Source: Paraburkholderia sp. ZP32-5 (GTDB lineage Bacteria > Pseudomonadota > Gammaproteobacteria > Burkholderiales > Burkholderiaceae). From it: DNA of 64,000 nt. Positions within the stretch are counted from its first letter, which is position 1, and each line of letters opens with the position of its first letter. The stretch covers positions 1,240,001 to 1,304,000 of the forward strand of contig NZ_JAJEJP010000002.1 in NCBI RefSeq assembly GCF_021390495.1, given 5' to 3'. Positions 8,739 to 17,797 of this stretch are shown one piece after another. The position numbers and the translations under genes are program-made. The notes beneath the pieces were generated by a model that saw only the letters and a list, made by a program, of their open reading frames with translations, made no database searches and was not told the DNA's origin.

Positions 8739-9943
8739 TTTCGGGCAATCGAACGCCCGGAATCATTCATGCCCTGGAACGTAAAAGACACCATGAGCCT
8801 CCGAGAGGAATTTGTTAGTCTGGCCAGCGAACAGACCCTGAGCTTCAGTGAGCTATGCCGGCGTTTCAACATCAGCCGCCAGACCGGCTACAAATGGCTG
8901 CAACGCCACGCGGCGCATGGCCCCGAGGGCCGTCCGATCGCTCGCGCCGCCCGCATGAGAGCCCCACGCGCTCACCGGATGCGATCGTCGCACTCGTGCT
9001 CGAGCTGCGCCGCGAGCACGGCTGGGGCGGGCGCAAGATCCAGCGACGCCTGCGCGATCTGGGTCACGCGCAGGTGCCCGCGCCAGCCACCATCACCGAG
9101 ATCCTGCGCCGTCACGGCCTGCTCGACGAACAGGAGCGCGCGCAGCGCCAGCACTGGCAGCGCTTCGAACACGAGTACCCGAACTCGTTGTGGCAGATGG
9201 ACTTCAAGGGCGACTTCCCCACCCTGGAGGCAGGCCGTTGCAGTGCGCTAACGGTGCTCGACGATCACTCGCGCTTTAACGTCGTGCTGGCGGCCTGCGC
9301 GCGAACCACCACGCAGGTCGTGCAGGGCGAACTGGAGCGGGCGTTCCGCTGCTACGGGCTGCCTTCGCGTATCAATACCGACAACGGCGCGCCCTGGGGC
9401 TCGCCCAGCGCACCGGGACAACTCACCGAACTGGCCGTGTGGCTGATCCGGCTGGGTATCCACGTGAGCTACAGCCGGCCCTACCACCCGCAGACCAATG
9501 GCAAGGACGAGCGGTTTCATCGCTCGCTGAAGGCCGAGGTGTTGCAGAGGCATGCATTTACCACGCACGCCCACGTGCAGCAGCAACTGGAACGATGGCG
9601 TCACGTGTACAACAACGAGCGACCCCACGAAGCGCTGGCCATGGCCACGCCGCTCTCCCGTTACCGGCCCAGCCCCCGGAGCGTGCCCTCAACGCTGCCC
9701 GAGCCGCAATACAGCGCCACGGACGAGGTCCTGCAGGTCAATTCGAATGGTCTGGTGCGTTTCAGGGGCCGCGCGCTGCGCCTGTCGATTGCACTCAAAG
9801 GACTACGCGTGGCGGCCCGGCCCACAAACGACGAAGACGGCGTGATCGAGTTCTGGTTTGCCCATCATCGTGTCGCCAGACTTGACCTGAACCAGCCCGC
9901 ACCCATGACCATCATGTGTCAACGATGTCCCCGTACGGGTGTC
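8711..9943 (+). mobile_element. IS481-family insertion sequence, degenerate
   Basis: The inner inverted repeats lie at 8711-8738 and 9916-9943. They share GTACGGGGACAT and GTTGACAC and bracket one transposase frame. Element length (about 1.23 kb), the single-ORF layout, the N-terminal helix-turn-helix and the DDE integrase core all fit IS481. I could not see a target-site duplication, because the flanks are themselves inverted copies of a longer repeat. The transposase is frameshifted, so the copy is probably immobile unless helped in trans. Confidence 0.75.
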
Positions 9944-10093
9944 AATCATGTCTCCAGTCTGTACACAGCCGCAAAGAAAGTAGGTGCCGCCCCGCACAGG
10001 GGCAGAGCTAATAGACCAATAAAAAATCAAGGAAAGGCCAAAAACCAAAAGAACAACGACAAAACCAAGGTGCCGCAGGCAAAAAACCGTTAA
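8769..10093 (+). pseudogene. IS481-type transposase, frameshifted
   Basis: The first frame (from 8769) gives MPWNVKDTMSLREEF and a helix-turn-helix (FSELCRRFNISRQTGYKWL). Near base 8931 the coding sense moves to the +1-shifted frame, which continues DRSRRPHESPTRSPD and the catalytic core. The DDE residues are visible in WQMDFKGDF, INTDNGAPW and GKDERFHRSLKAE. Restoring one base after GPEG would rejoin the two parts as GPEGLSDRSRR. IS481 transposases are normally a single frame and no slippery run is present, so I read this as inactivation. The second frame runs without a stop through the right inverted repeat to 10093. Confidence 0.8.
9916..10088. repeat. Right arm of the ~170-bp inverted repeat
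   Basis: This is the reverse-complement partner of 8569-8738. Its outer portion, from the agtctgtacacagcc block to the ccaaggtgccgcaggc block, is the dispersed Burkholderiales intergenic repeat. A shortened, diverged version of the outermost segment recurs at about 5540-5600, next to the alcohol dehydrogenase remnant. Confidence 0.75.
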
Positions 10094-10159
10094 CTAAAGA
10101 GCCCACGCCGCAGGCAGAAAAAAACCACCATCCGCTGCGCGGGCAAAACCAAAAACCAT

Positions 10160-11212
10160 TTACTTCCGCAAGGAATTCATATCAACCACAAACCGATACT
10201 TCACATCACTCTTGAGCATGCGTTCATACGCATCATTGATCTTCTGCATCGGAATCATCTCGATATCAGAAATAATTCCATGCTGACCGCAAAAATCCAG
10301 CATCTCCTGCGTCTCGGCGATACCGCCGATCAACGACCCGGCAAGGCGCCGCCGCTTCATGATCAGATTGAACACTTGCGGCGACGGATGATCGTGCTCC
10401 GGTGCACCGACCAGCGCCATCGTCCCATCCCGCTTCAGCAGATTCAAGAACGGATTCAGATCGTGCTGCGCCGCCACCGTATTCACGATCAGATCGAAGC
10501 TGTTCGCATGCGCTTCCATCTCTTCCGGGTTCTTCGAAATCACCACTTCATCCGCGCCGAGCCGCTTCGCATCCTCGATCTTCGACGGCGACGTCGTGAA
10601 CAGCACCACATGCGCACCCAAGGCGTGCGCCAGTTTGACGCCCATATGGCCGAGGCCGCCGAGGCCCACGATGCCGACTTTCTTGCCCGGACCCGCGCCC
10701 CATGTGCGCAGCGGTGAATACGTGGTGATGCCCGCGCACAGCAGCGGTGCCACACCGGCGGGGTCGAGATTGGCCGGCACGCTCAGCGTGAATGCTTCGT
10801 CGACGACCAGTTGCGTCGAGTAGCCGCCGTACGTGATCTGACCGTCGACACGATCAACGCCGTTATATGTGCCGACCCAACCGTTTTCGCAATACTGTTC
10901 GAGACCTTCCTCGCAACTCGCGCAGGTGCGGCACGAGTCGACCAGGCAGCCGACCGCGACGAGATCGCCGACCTTGTACTTCGTCACGTCGGAGCCGATC
11001 GCGGTGACGCGGCCCACGATCTCATGACCCGGCACGACCGGATAGATCGAGTTCTTCCATTCATTGCGTGCCTGATGCAAATCGGAATGGCACACGCCGC
11101 AGAACAGCACGTCCATCTGCACATCGTGGGCGCGCGGTGCGCGGCGCTGGAATTCGAACGGGGCGAGCGGCGCGGTCGCGTCGGTCGCTGCATAGGCATA
11201 AGTCGTGCTCAT
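10160..11212 (-). CDS. Zinc-dependent NAD(P) alcohol dehydrogenase (YahK/CAD-like)
   Basis: This 350-residue medium-chain dehydrogenase reduces aldehydes or oxidises primary alcohols in the cytoplasm. The catalytic zinc site is visible (CGVCHSDLH and GHEIVG), the structural zinc lobe has four cysteines (CRTCASCEEGLEQYC), and the Rossmann motif is GLGGLGHMG. The overall pattern (NGWVGTYNG, then AGITTYSPLR) is that of the cinnamyl-alcohol-dehydrogenase-like YahK branch, usually NADPH-dependent and broad in substrate. The ATG at 11212 has a GGAG upstream; a longer start at 11227 is less likely. It is divergent from an AraC regulator that probably controls it. A 3' fragment of a related copy lies at 5611-5733. 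Confidence 0.88.
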   Translation of the reverse strand: MSTTYAYAATDATAPLAPFEFQRRAPRAHDVQMDVLFCGVCHSDLHQARNEWKNSIYPVVPGHEIVGRVTAIGSDVTKYKVGDLVAVGCLVDSCRTCASCEEGLEQYCENGWVGTYNGVDRVDGQITYGGYSTQLVVDEAFTLSVPANLDPAGVAPLLCAGITTYSPLRTWGAGPGKKVGIVGLGGLGHMGVKLAHALGAHVVLFTTSPSKIEDAKRLGADEVVISKNPEEMEAHANSFDLIVNTVAAQHDLNPFLNLLKRDGTMALVGAPEHDHPSPQVFNLIMKRRRLAGSLIGGIAETQEMLDFCGQHGIISDIEMIPMQKINDAYERMLKSDVKYRFVVDMNSLRK

Positions 11213-11561
11213 GGATAGCTCCGGCAAAGAGGATGTGGGTGCAAAGGTGCAAGGCGTCTGCGATACGCAACGTGTGCCGCGGATGCAACGCCTGCCTCGG
11301 GAACCGGAATCGCGGCGCGAGCGGCAGTGGACGCCATTCGCGGCATGGCGGCGACAAAGCGCGGCTTATGGCGGCGAACGTCCGAACCTGTGTCGCGTGG
11401 CGAACAAGGCGATCCGGCAGGGTTCCCATAATAGGAGCGTGGGTGGTCTCAGGGAATACCTGAATGTCTTGAAGATTTGCCTAAAACTCCTGGGCGGAAG
11501 CGCAGCAGGCTGTTTGATGCTAAATTTCAAGCATTATTCTCTTTGCAGTCACCATACCGTC
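11213..11561. other. Divergent intergenic region between adh and araC-type gene
   Basis: This 349-base stretch has no supported gene. It must hold the promoters of both divergent genes. The last 90 bases before 11562 are AT-richer than the rest. I did not find a convincing pair of direct repeats for AraC-type binding. Confidence 0.5.
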
Positions 11562-12533
11562 ATGTCAACTCAAGTCGTCGCCCCGGTTACGCACGATCCC
11601 GCGCAGCAGCGCATGCTCGAATTGTTCGACGTGCTGGCGCCCAATGCCGGCATGACGCGCACGAATCTCGAAGGTGTCAACCTGTTCCGCGCCAATAAGC
11701 CGATGCCGCGCATGCCGGTGATGTACGAGCCGAGCATCGTGATCGTCTGTCAGGGACGCAAGCGCGGCTATCTCGGCGATCACGTGTTCCAGTACGACGC
11801 GCAGCAGTATCTGGTGCTGTCGGTGCCGCTGCCGTTCGAATGCGAGACCGAGGCGAGCGCGCAGGAACCGTTCCTCGGCATCTCGGTGCGGGTCGATCTG
11901 ACGATGGTCGCCGAGCTGCTGATGGCGCTCAACGAAACCGAGGGTGTGCCACGGCATGAGCCGTCCGGCATCTATTCGACGCCGCTCGATCCGGCGTTGA
12001 GCAATGCAGTGCAGCGTCTGATGGATGCGCTCGCATCGCCGCTCGACGCGCGCATTCTCGCGCCCGCGATCGTGCGCGAAATCTGCTATCGCGTGCTGAC
12101 CGGCGAGCAGGGCGGCGCGATTCGCGCGGCGCTCACGCATCAGAATCACTTCGGCCGGATTGCAAAGGCGCTGCGGCGCATTCACGCGGAGTACCACGGC
12201 ACGCTCGACGTCGATACGCTGGCCGCCGAAGCGGGCATGAGCCTCGCGGTATTTCATGCGCAGTTCAAGGCGGTCACGGCGACGTCGCCGATGCAATACG
12301 TGAAGACCACGCGTCTGCATCACGCGCGATTGTTGATGGTGCAGGATGGTTTGAACGCGGGCGCGGCCGCGGCGCGGGTCGGTTACGAAAGCGCGTCGCA
12401 ATTCAGCCGCGAATTCAAGCGGCTGTTTGGACTCACTCCCGTCGACGAAGTTAAACGCATGCGCGCGGCGCACGATGCGCCGCCGCCACCGCGCGTGCAG
12501 AAGCCGGTGCCGCGTTACGTGACCGCCGTATAG
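11562..12533 (+). CDS. AraC-family transcriptional regulator
   Basis: The protein has 323 residues. The N-terminal half (GMTRTNLEGVNLFRANKP, VMYEPSIVIVCQGRKRGYLG) is the AraC_N effector domain found in regulators next to alcohol and aldehyde dehydrogenase genes. The C-terminal half has the two helix-turn-helix motifs (TLAAEAGMSLAVFHAQFK and AAARVGYESASQFSREFKRLFG). I chose the ATG at 11562 because the conserved domain starts there; the long open frame upstream to 11205 overlaps the divergent promoter. Divergent arrangement with the alcohol dehydrogenase makes that gene the likely target, probably in response to an aldehyde. Confidence 0.88.
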   Translation: MSTQVVAPVTHDPAQQRMLELFDVLAPNAGMTRTNLEGVNLFRANKPMPRMPVMYEPSIVIVCQGRKRGYLGDHVFQYDAQQYLVLSVPLPFECETEASAQEPFLGISVRVDLTMVAELLMALNETEGVPRHEPSGIYSTPLDPALSNAVQRLMDALASPLDARILAPAIVREICYRVLTGEQGGAIRAALTHQNHFGRIAKALRRIHAEYHGTLDVDTLAAEAGMSLAVFHAQFKAVTATSPMQYVKTTRLHHARLLMVQDGLNAGAAAARVGYESASQFSREFKRLFGLTPVDEVKRMRAAHDAPPPPRVQKPVPRYVTAV

Positions 12534-12549
12534 AACGGCCGGCGGATCG

Positions 12550-13383
12550 TCAAAGTCCGCTGAACCAGTTGTAGCCCTGGTCTTCCCAGTAGCCGCCCGG
12601 ATTCGTGTTAGTCACGAAAATCGCCGCGATATGCTTCGGGTTCTTGAAGCCGAGCTTGGTCGGCACGCGCAGCTTCAGCGGATAGCCGTACTTGGCCGGC
12701 AGCGGTTCGGTGCCGAAATCGAGCGTCAATTGCGTTTGCGGATGCAGCGCGGTCTCCATATCGAGGCTCGAGTAATAGCGGTCCGCGCATTTGAAGCCCA
12801 CGTAGCGCGCGTTCAGATCGGCGCCGATACGTTCGAGAAACGTGCGAAACGGCACGCCGCGCCATTGCCCGATCGCGCTCCATCCTTCGATGCAGATATG
12901 CCGCGTGATCTGCGAGACCTGCGGCAACGCGCGCAACTGATCGAGATTCCAGTCGCGCTTGTCGGCGACGAGCCCCGACACTTCGAGCCGATAAGTCGAG
13001 CCGTCGATATCCGGCGCATCGAACTCCTGGTAGAACGCGTTGAATGGAAACGGGTTGGTGATATCGCGCGCCGAATAGGTCGGCGCGAGCTTGTTGTGAT
13101 TGAACAGCCACGCCTGCACGCGATCGTTCCAGCGCGACATTGCCCACAGCACCTTGTCGACGGAATCGTTGTCCTGCATGTTGCAGCCGGACAGCATCGC
13201 CAGCGCGCCGACCGATAGCGACGAGCGCAAAAACAGACGCCGTTGCAAACGTTCGAGTTGCGGCCGATGCTCGGCGAGCATGATGCGCGACGCGGCGCGA
13301 CGCGGTGTGTCGTTGGCGTTGCCCGTGGTATCGGAGCGGCCATCAGGGCTTTCAGGGCCTTCCGGACGTGTAGCGGCGCTCAT
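12550..13383 (-). CDS. Tat-exported molybdopterin oxidoreductase (sulfite oxidase / MsrP superfamily)
   Basis: The protein has 277 residues. After a variable N-terminal tail it carries a twin-arginine signal (RRLFLRSSLSVGALAML) followed by a lipobox-like LSGC, so it is exported folded and may be lipidated. The catalytic domain has the family block HICIEGWSAIGQWRG, whose cysteine is the expected molybdenum ligand, and later KYGYPLKLRVP. MsrP-type enzymes in this superfamily reduce methionine sulfoxide in periplasmic proteins. The start at 13383 overlaps the stop of the upstream b-type cytochrome (ATGA), so the two are a pair. The substrate is not defined by sequence. Confidence 0.8.
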   Translation of the reverse strand: MSAATRPEGPESPDGRSDTTGNANDTPRRAASRIMLAEHRPQLERLQRRLFLRSSLSVGALAMLSGCNMQDNDSVDKVLWAMSRWNDRVQAWLFNHNKLAPTYSARDITNPFPFNAFYQEFDAPDIDGSTYRLEVSGLVADKRDWNLDQLRALPQVSQITRHICIEGWSAIGQWRGVPFRTFLERIGADLNARYVGFKCADRYYSSLDMETALHPQTQLTLDFGTEPLPAKYGYPLKLRVPTKLGFKNPKHIAAIFVTNTNPGGYWEDQGYNWFSGL

Positions 13384-14048
13384 GCGCGGGTCCTTTCGTG
13401 TGCTTCGGGCAAGGGATGCGAGTGACGGCGCGCGCGGCCGGTGAGCATCGGCGGCAACGTGCGCGGCACCAGCAGCACCAGCATCAGATGCACGACGACA
13501 AAGCCGACCACGCCCGCCATCGCGACAAAATGCACGCGCCGGGCGAAGTCGAAACCGCCGAACACGGCGGTCAGCCACGAGAATTGCACGGGTTTCCAGA
13601 TCGACAGGCCGGACGCGACGAGCAGCACGCCGAGCACCAGCACGAGCAGATACAGCGCGCGCTGCACCGCGTTGTACTTGCCGGTGTCGTGCGGCAATCT
13701 GAAGCGCAGCGCCAGCACGGCATCGCGTACCACGTCGCGGGGGCGAACCGGCAGCAGCTTGCGTCGCAGATGCCCGCTCGCGATGCCGTACGTGAGGTAT
13801 AGCAAGCCGTTCGCGCACAGCAGCCACATCGCCGCGAAATGCCACGCGATTGAGCCGCCCAGCCAGCCGCCGACGGTCGCCCACACCGGAAAGTGGAACG
13901 GAAAGATCGGCGACGCGTTGTAGATCGCCCAGCCGCTCATCACCATGCAGACCATCGCGAACGCGTTGATCCAGTGCGTGACGCGGACGACGAGCGGGTG
14001 AACGACCACGAATTTTTTCGGCTCGGCTTGCGGCTCGGACTTCGACAT
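13380..14048 (-). CDS. b-type cytochrome membrane subunit (cytochrome b561 family)
   Basis: The protein has 222 residues with four or five hydrophobic helices and histidines placed for two b hemes (VVHPLVVRVTHW near the N-terminus, IAWHFAAMW, and VHFVAMAGVVGFVVVH). It belongs to the di-heme b561 family seen in Ni-Fe hydrogenase and thiosulfate reductase modules and probably carries electrons between the quinone pool and the exported molybdoenzyme encoded just downstream with a 4-base overlap. This replaces the unrelated MsrQ flavocytochrome used by E. coli MsrP. It sits in the likely operon led by the gene at 14156-14788. Confidence 0.82.
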   Translation of the reverse strand: MSKSEPQAEPKKFVVVHPLVVRVTHWINAFAMVCMVMSGWAIYNASPIFPFHFPVWATVGGWLGGSIAWHFAAMWLLCANGLLYLTYGIASGHLRRKLLPVRPRDVVRDAVLALRFRLPHDTGKYNAVQRALYLLVLVLGVLLVASGLSIWKPVQFSWLTAVFGGFDFARRVHFVAMAGVVGFVVVHLMLVLLVPRTLPPMLTGRARRHSHPLPEAHERTRA

Positions 14049-14095
14049 CGGCGAAAAATACAGCGCGGAAATGACAACGTAGAAAGTGCAACGAG

Positions 14096-14119
14096 CCGCG
14101 TTCTTTCAGCAGAACGCGG
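14096..14119 (-). terminator. Hairpin downstream of the periplasmic protein gene
   Basis: Bases 14096-14104 and 14111-14119 are a perfect 9-bp inverted repeat (CCGCGTTCT / AGAACGCGG) around a six-base loop, between two minus-strand genes. It lacks a strong T-run, so it may attenuate rather than stop transcription into the cytochrome gene. Confidence 0.35.
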
Positions 14120-14155
14120 CCGTTCGAATCAGGCGCTAAAGAAGCGCGCGCTGCT

Positions 14156-14788
14156 TTACATCGGCGGCGTTATGCCATGTTCGCCGGCCGAAATGGCGTT
14201 CGCCGCCAGCGAGCCGTCCGCATCCTTATGCGCGAACAGCACGACCTTGGTGCCCGGCACCAGCATCGCGCGGCTGCCCGGTTCCAGGCTGACGATAGGC
14301 ACGTCCTGAGGAATCACGACCTTCTTTTCGCCTTCCTTGTACTTGACGGTGATCGTGCGGCCGTTGCTGCCGACCAGCGAACCGACCGTACCGTTTGTCA
14401 TCGTGCTGTTCGCGCCCAGATCCCATGCGCGATGGCCTTCACCGGCGCCGCGCATGCTGGCCGGGAACACGTGCACTTCGAGTGCCTTCAGCGTACCGTC
14501 GGCTTGCGGGATCGCGGCGGTGCCGACATAGCTGTCCGGCTTGATGTCGTTGATGTTGGCGAGCGCGACGCCGCGAATCGGCGTGTCTGCGGCCAGCTTT
14601 ACGTCGACGTCCTTGCCGTCGCGCGTGTGGACTTTCAGCACATCGCCGGTGAGCGACGTAACCGTGCCGCGTACGCCGGTCGGCTTGGCGTCCTGCGCGA
14701 AAGCGCCGGACATCGTCGTGGCGAACAGGGCTGCGGCGAGCGCGGGGACGGCGAGTGCGCGCAACGTCCGCGCGGAAACGGTCTTCAT
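14156..14788 (-). CDS. Periplasmic DUF5666-like protein
   Basis: The protein has 210 residues with a signal peptide (ARTLRALAVPALAAALFA, cleavage near AFA-QD). The mature part contains repeats of a small beta-barrel type (GVRGTVTSLTGDVLKVHT and NGTVGSLVGSNGRTITVKY), consistent with DUF5666-like domains of unknown function. I chose the ATG at 14788, which begins the signal peptide and has a GGAG upstream; the open frame extends to 14896 without support. It is the first gene of the minus-strand unit with the cytochrome and molybdoenzyme and is divergent from a two-component system. Confidence 0.6.
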   Translation of the reverse strand: MKTVSARTLRALAVPALAAALFATTMSGAFAQDAKPTGVRGTVTSLTGDVLKVHTRDGKDVDVKLAADTPIRGVALANINDIKPDSYVGTAAIPQADGTLKALEVHVFPASMRGAGEGHRAWDLGANSTMTNGTVGSLVGSNGRTITVKYKEGEKKVVIPQDVPIVSLEPGSRAMLVPGTKVVLFAHKDADGSLAANAISAGEHGITPPM

Positions 14789-14861
14789 GAGGCTGCTCCA
14801 GGAAGGGAAAACAGGGTAGGGAAGGTGCGGACAGCCTAGCTTCCGTATCGGCTCGACAACG

Positions 14862-14887
14862 TGACATCTGAATGACAAAAACGTCAT
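14862..14887. promoter_or_regulatory. Putative OmpR-type response-regulator box
   Basis: TGACA occurs at 14862-14866 and again at 14873-14877, 11 bp apart (one helical turn), with an inverted GTCAT at 14883-14887. Eleven-base direct repeats are the usual layout for OmpR/PhoB-type regulators. It lies between the periplasmic-protein/cytochrome/molybdoenzyme genes and the response regulator gene, so one bound regulator could control both sides. Confidence 0.45.
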
Positions 14888-15020
14888 CAATGGCATGCGG
14901 CAGCCACGTAAAATGGCCGCCGGGGCGCTTTTACGTTGATTTTGTGTCGATTTCGGCGCTGTTGCGCCGCCGCGGCGGCATGCCCCTCAAGTCGAACAGC
15001 AGGCAGGAGTAGCGAGCATC

Positions 15021-15692
15021 ATGAGTATTCTCGTCATCGAAGACGATCCGAAGACTGGCGATTACCTGAAAAAAGGCTTACGCGAAAACGGCTATGCGGT
15101 CGACCTCGCGCGCACCGGCACGGACGGTCTGCATATGGCGCTCGAGAACGAATACGATCTGGTGGTGCTCGATGTGATGCTGCCGGGCATCGACGGTTGG
15201 GAAATCATGCGCGCGCTACGCACGCGCCGCGATTTGCCGGTGATTTTCCTGACCGCTCGCGACCACGTGAGCGACCGCATCCGTGGTCTGGAGCTTGGCG
15301 CGGATGATTACCTCGTCAAGCCGTTTTCGTTTACCGAGCTGGTGCTGCGCATTCGCACGCTGCTGCGCCGCGGTGTGATTCGCGAGAGCGACGTGTTCGA
15401 AGTGGCCGATCTGAAGCTCGACGTGCTGCGCCGTCGCGTCACGCGCGAAGGCGTCGACATTCCGCTGACCAACAAGGAATTCATGCTGCTGCATCTGCTG
15501 GTGCGCCGCGAGGGCGAGGCGTTGTCGCGTTCGCAGATCGCGTCGGAAGTGTGGGATATGAATTTCGACAGCGACACCAACGTCGTCGATGTGGCGATCA
15601 AACGGCTGCGCGCGAAGATTGACCATCCGTTCGAGAAAAAGCTGATCCACACGGTGCGCAGCATCGGCTACACATTTGGCGACGGCGCATGA
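15021..15692 (+). CDS. OmpR-family response regulator (heavy-metal/HprR-like)
   Basis: The protein has 223 residues with an N-terminal receiver domain (acidic pocket in VIEDDP, phospho-acceptor Asp51 in [10 protein letters not shown], threonine in FLTARD, lysine in LVKPF) and a C-terminal winged helix ([24 protein letters not shown]). The receiver and the DNA-binding tail resemble the CusR/IrlR/HprR group. An ATGA overlap with the sensor kinase gene shows co-translation. The divergent neighbours, an exported MsrP-superfamily enzyme and its cytochrome, recall the E. coli arrangement where HprRS controls msrPQ in response to reactive chlorine. Confidence 0.9.
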   Translation: MSILVIEDDPKTGDYLKKGLRENGYAVDLARTGTDGLHMALENEYDLVVLDVMLPGIDGWEIMRALRTRRDLPVIFLTARDHVSDRIRGLELGADDYLVKPFSFTELVLRIRTLLRRGVIRESDVFEVADLKLDVLRRRVTREGVDIPLTNKEFMLLHLLVRREGEALSRSQIASEVWDMNFDSDTNVVDVAIKRLRAKIDHPFEKKLIHTVRSIGYTFGDGA

Positions 15693-17089
15693 AGCTCTGC
15701 ACCGAACGCTCGCTGACCGCGCGCACCACCATTCTGTTCGCGCTGATCGCGTGCGTGGTGATCGGCTCGCTCGGCGCGTACTTCTATCATTCCGCGGAAG
15801 TCTCGCTAAAGCGCCGCGCCGATGTCGTGCTGACCGGCCGCGTCGAGCATTTCAGCCGGCTCGTGCACGATCTTTATTCGGTTAGCGAATTGAAGAAGCG
15901 GCCGCTGCTGTTCGAGACGATGCTCGGCGCGGAACAGGACGTGCTGCTGTTTCGCCGTCCCGGCGAAGCACCGTTCGTCGACGTGAATCCGGCGCACGTT
16001 GCGGTGCCCGCGTTGCTGGCGAAGCCGGCTGGCAGCGTGCCGGGTGTGGCCGATATCCGTCAGACGAGCCTGCCCGACGGCGTGCCGGTGCATTGGGCGA
16101 TCGCTACCGCCACGGCGCGCGAGGATGGTACGGAAGTCGAAGTGATTGCCGGCCATCCGATGACCCAGGAAATGCGCATGCTGGCCGAGTACCGCAACCG
16201 CATCGTGCTGGCGACGCTGATCGGTATGCTGGCGGCGACGCTGCTCGCCTACTACGTACTGCGCCGCGCGTTGCGGCCGGTGCGCGAGATCGCGACGCAG
16301 GCCGCGCAGATCAGTCCGGCGAATCTCACGATGCGCCTCGACAGCGAGGCCGCGCCGCTCGAACTGCGTCAGCTCACGCATGCGTTCAACGCGATGCTCG
16401 ACCGTCTCGCCGACGGCTACCAGCGCCTGCAGCAGTTTTCCGCCGATCTCGCGCACGAGATTCGCACGCCGGTCGGTGCGCTGATCGGCCAGACCCAGGT
16501 GGCGCTCGCGCAAACGCGCGACATCGACGAATATCAGCAACTGCTCGAATCGAATCTCGAGGAACTGAACCGCCTCAGTCATATCGCCGAGAACATTCTG
16601 TTTCTCGCGCACGCGGATCATGCGGGTTTATCGATCGAGCGTCAGCCGGTCGATCTGTGCTCGGAACTGGCCAGAATCGCCGACTATTTCGAAGGCCTCG
16701 CCGACGAACGTGGAATGCGCTTCGAAGTCGACGCGGCAGGCGTCGCATCGGCGAATCCGATGCTGTGCCGCCGCGCAATCAACAACCTGGTCGTCAACGC
16801 GGTGCGCTATGGCGCGGGCGATACGGTCGTGCGTTTGAGCGGCACGCAGGACGAAGGCGGCGCGACCGTCATCGTCGAAAACGCGGGCGAGCCGATTCCG
16901 CCCGCGCAACTGGATCGTCTGTTCGACCGTTTCTATCGCGGCGACGCGGCGCGCAGCGCCTTCACCGAATCGAACGGGCTAGGGCTCGCGATCGTGAAGG
17001 CGATCATGCATCTGCATGGAGGCAGCGCGCGCGTGGTGTGTCCGCTGCCGGGCGTCGTGCGTTTCGAGCTGCGGTTTCCGGGCGCGTGA
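15689..17089 (+). CDS. Heavy-metal-type sensor histidine kinase
   Basis: The protein has 466 residues. An N-terminal transmembrane helix ([19 protein letters not shown]), a periplasmic sensor segment of about 130 residues, a second helix ([19 protein letters not shown]) and a HAMP linker ([11 protein letters not shown]) precede the kinase core. The H-box is [14 protein letters not shown], the N-box [11 protein letters not shown] and the G-box [12 protein letters not shown]. This is the CusS/IrlS/HprS architecture. It phosphorylates the regulator encoded immediately upstream. The signal (metal, redox or chlorine stress) cannot be read from sequence. Confidence 0.9.
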   Translation: MKLCTERSLTARTTILFALIACVVIGSLGAYFYHSAEVSLKRRADVVLTGRVEHFSRLVHDLYSVSELKKRPLLFETMLGAEQDVLLFRRPGEAPFVDVNPAHVAVPALLAKPAGSVPGVADIRQTSLPDGVPVHWAIATATAREDGTEVEVIAGHPMTQEMRMLAEYRNRIVLATLIGMLAATLLAYYVLRRALRPVREIATQAAQISPANLTMRLDSEAAPLELRQLTHAFNAMLDRLADGYQRLQQFSADLAHEIRTPVGALIGQTQVALAQTRDIDEYQQLLESNLEELNRLSHIAENILFLAHADHAGLSIERQPVDLCSELARIADYFEGLADERGMRFEVDAAGVASANPMLCRRAINNLVVNAVRYGAGDTVVRLSGTQDEGGATVIVENAGEPIPPAQLDRLFDRFYRGDAARSAFTESNGLGLAIVKAIMHLHGGSARVVCPLPGVVRFELRFPGA

Positions 17090-17140
17090 ATCGCGCCTTC
17101 AATCTGACGAACCCGGCGTGACCGATCTCTGCTGAGCGCT

Positions 17141-17650
17141 TCAGCAGACGCTCGCCGTGGGCGAGATGCTGACGCGCGTCCTTTCGTTGTGATGCGATAC
17201 GAACTTCTCGAGAAGCTTTAGAAATACCTCTCCCTCTTCTTTGGTGAAGACGTCGAGCAGTACCTTCATTTCCCGGTTCGCGAGCTTCTGTATCTGCGCG
17301 AGCGTCTCGCGGCCTTGCTCGGTAATCAGGATTTCGGCTTTCCGCGCATCCTCCACGCTCTGCCTTTTCATCAGCAGCCCGCGGTCGGTCAGCAGACGCA
17401 CGACGAGTGCCGTGGTCGAGCGGTCGAGACCGATCAGCCGCGATATGCCGATCTGGCTGACCGGGCCGATCGTATCGACAATATAGAGCACGCCATATTG
17501 GCTCGGTGTGACGTCGACAGGGGCACACGCTTCGATGAACAGATCGATTGAGATCTGATGCGCGCGGCGAATCATGAAACCTGGGCGCGCATAAAGGCGG
17601 GCCAGCTTTGCTTTGTCGGCCGCTGTCGGGTGTCCGGCTTTTGTCGTCAT
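17141..17650 (-). CDS. MarR-family repressor of the gentisate cluster
   Basis: The protein has 169 residues with the MarR winged helix (VTPSQYGVLYIV, IGISRLIGLDRSTTALVVRL, wing LMKRQSVEDARKAEI). The gene is divergent from the flavin monooxygenase gene, and two copies of a perfect palindrome lie between them, so it is the obvious repressor of the aromatic operon. MarR regulators of this type, such as MobR for 3-hydroxybenzoate in Comamonas, are released from DNA by the aromatic substrate. Ligand identity here is inference. Confidence 0.85.
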   Translation of the reverse strand: MTTKAGHPTAADKAKLARLYARPGFMIRRAHQISIDLFIEACAPVDVTPSQYGVLYIVDTIGPVSQIGISRLIGLDRSTTALVVRLLTDRGLLMKRQSVEDARKAEILITEQGRETLAQIQKLANREMKVLLDVFTKEEGEVFLKLLEKFVSHHNERTRVSISPTASVC

Positions 17651-17768
17651 TGTGTTCGTGAGTGCGTTCAGGTTCGTTGAGCGAGTCGATTGATTTTAAC
17701 GGAAGCTCGCCTGAACTCGTCCTGAATCCCGATTCTTTCTCCAGGGAAAACCCTGTCTCGTCAGCAGA

Positions 17769-17797
17769 TTGACTTGCCTTGTGTCGTTCTCTAATAT
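17769..17797 (+). promoter_or_regulatory. Sigma-70 promoter of the gentisate operon
   Basis: TTGACT (17769-17774) and TAATAT (17792-17797) are separated by exactly 17 bp. Initiation would fall near 17804, inside the first CAGACGTCTG palindrome and about 53 bases before the monooxygenase ATG. Confidence 0.7.

Noticed and set aside
11205..11561. Extended start of the AraC regulator at 11205
   Set aside because: The extension would cover the divergent promoter region and the start of the alcohol dehydrogenase gene, and it shows no conserved sequence.
13384..14091. N-terminal extension joining the molybdoenzyme frame to 14091
   Set aside because: The extension is an out-of-frame reading of the cytochrome gene. 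The real start is at 13383, overlapping the cytochrome stop.
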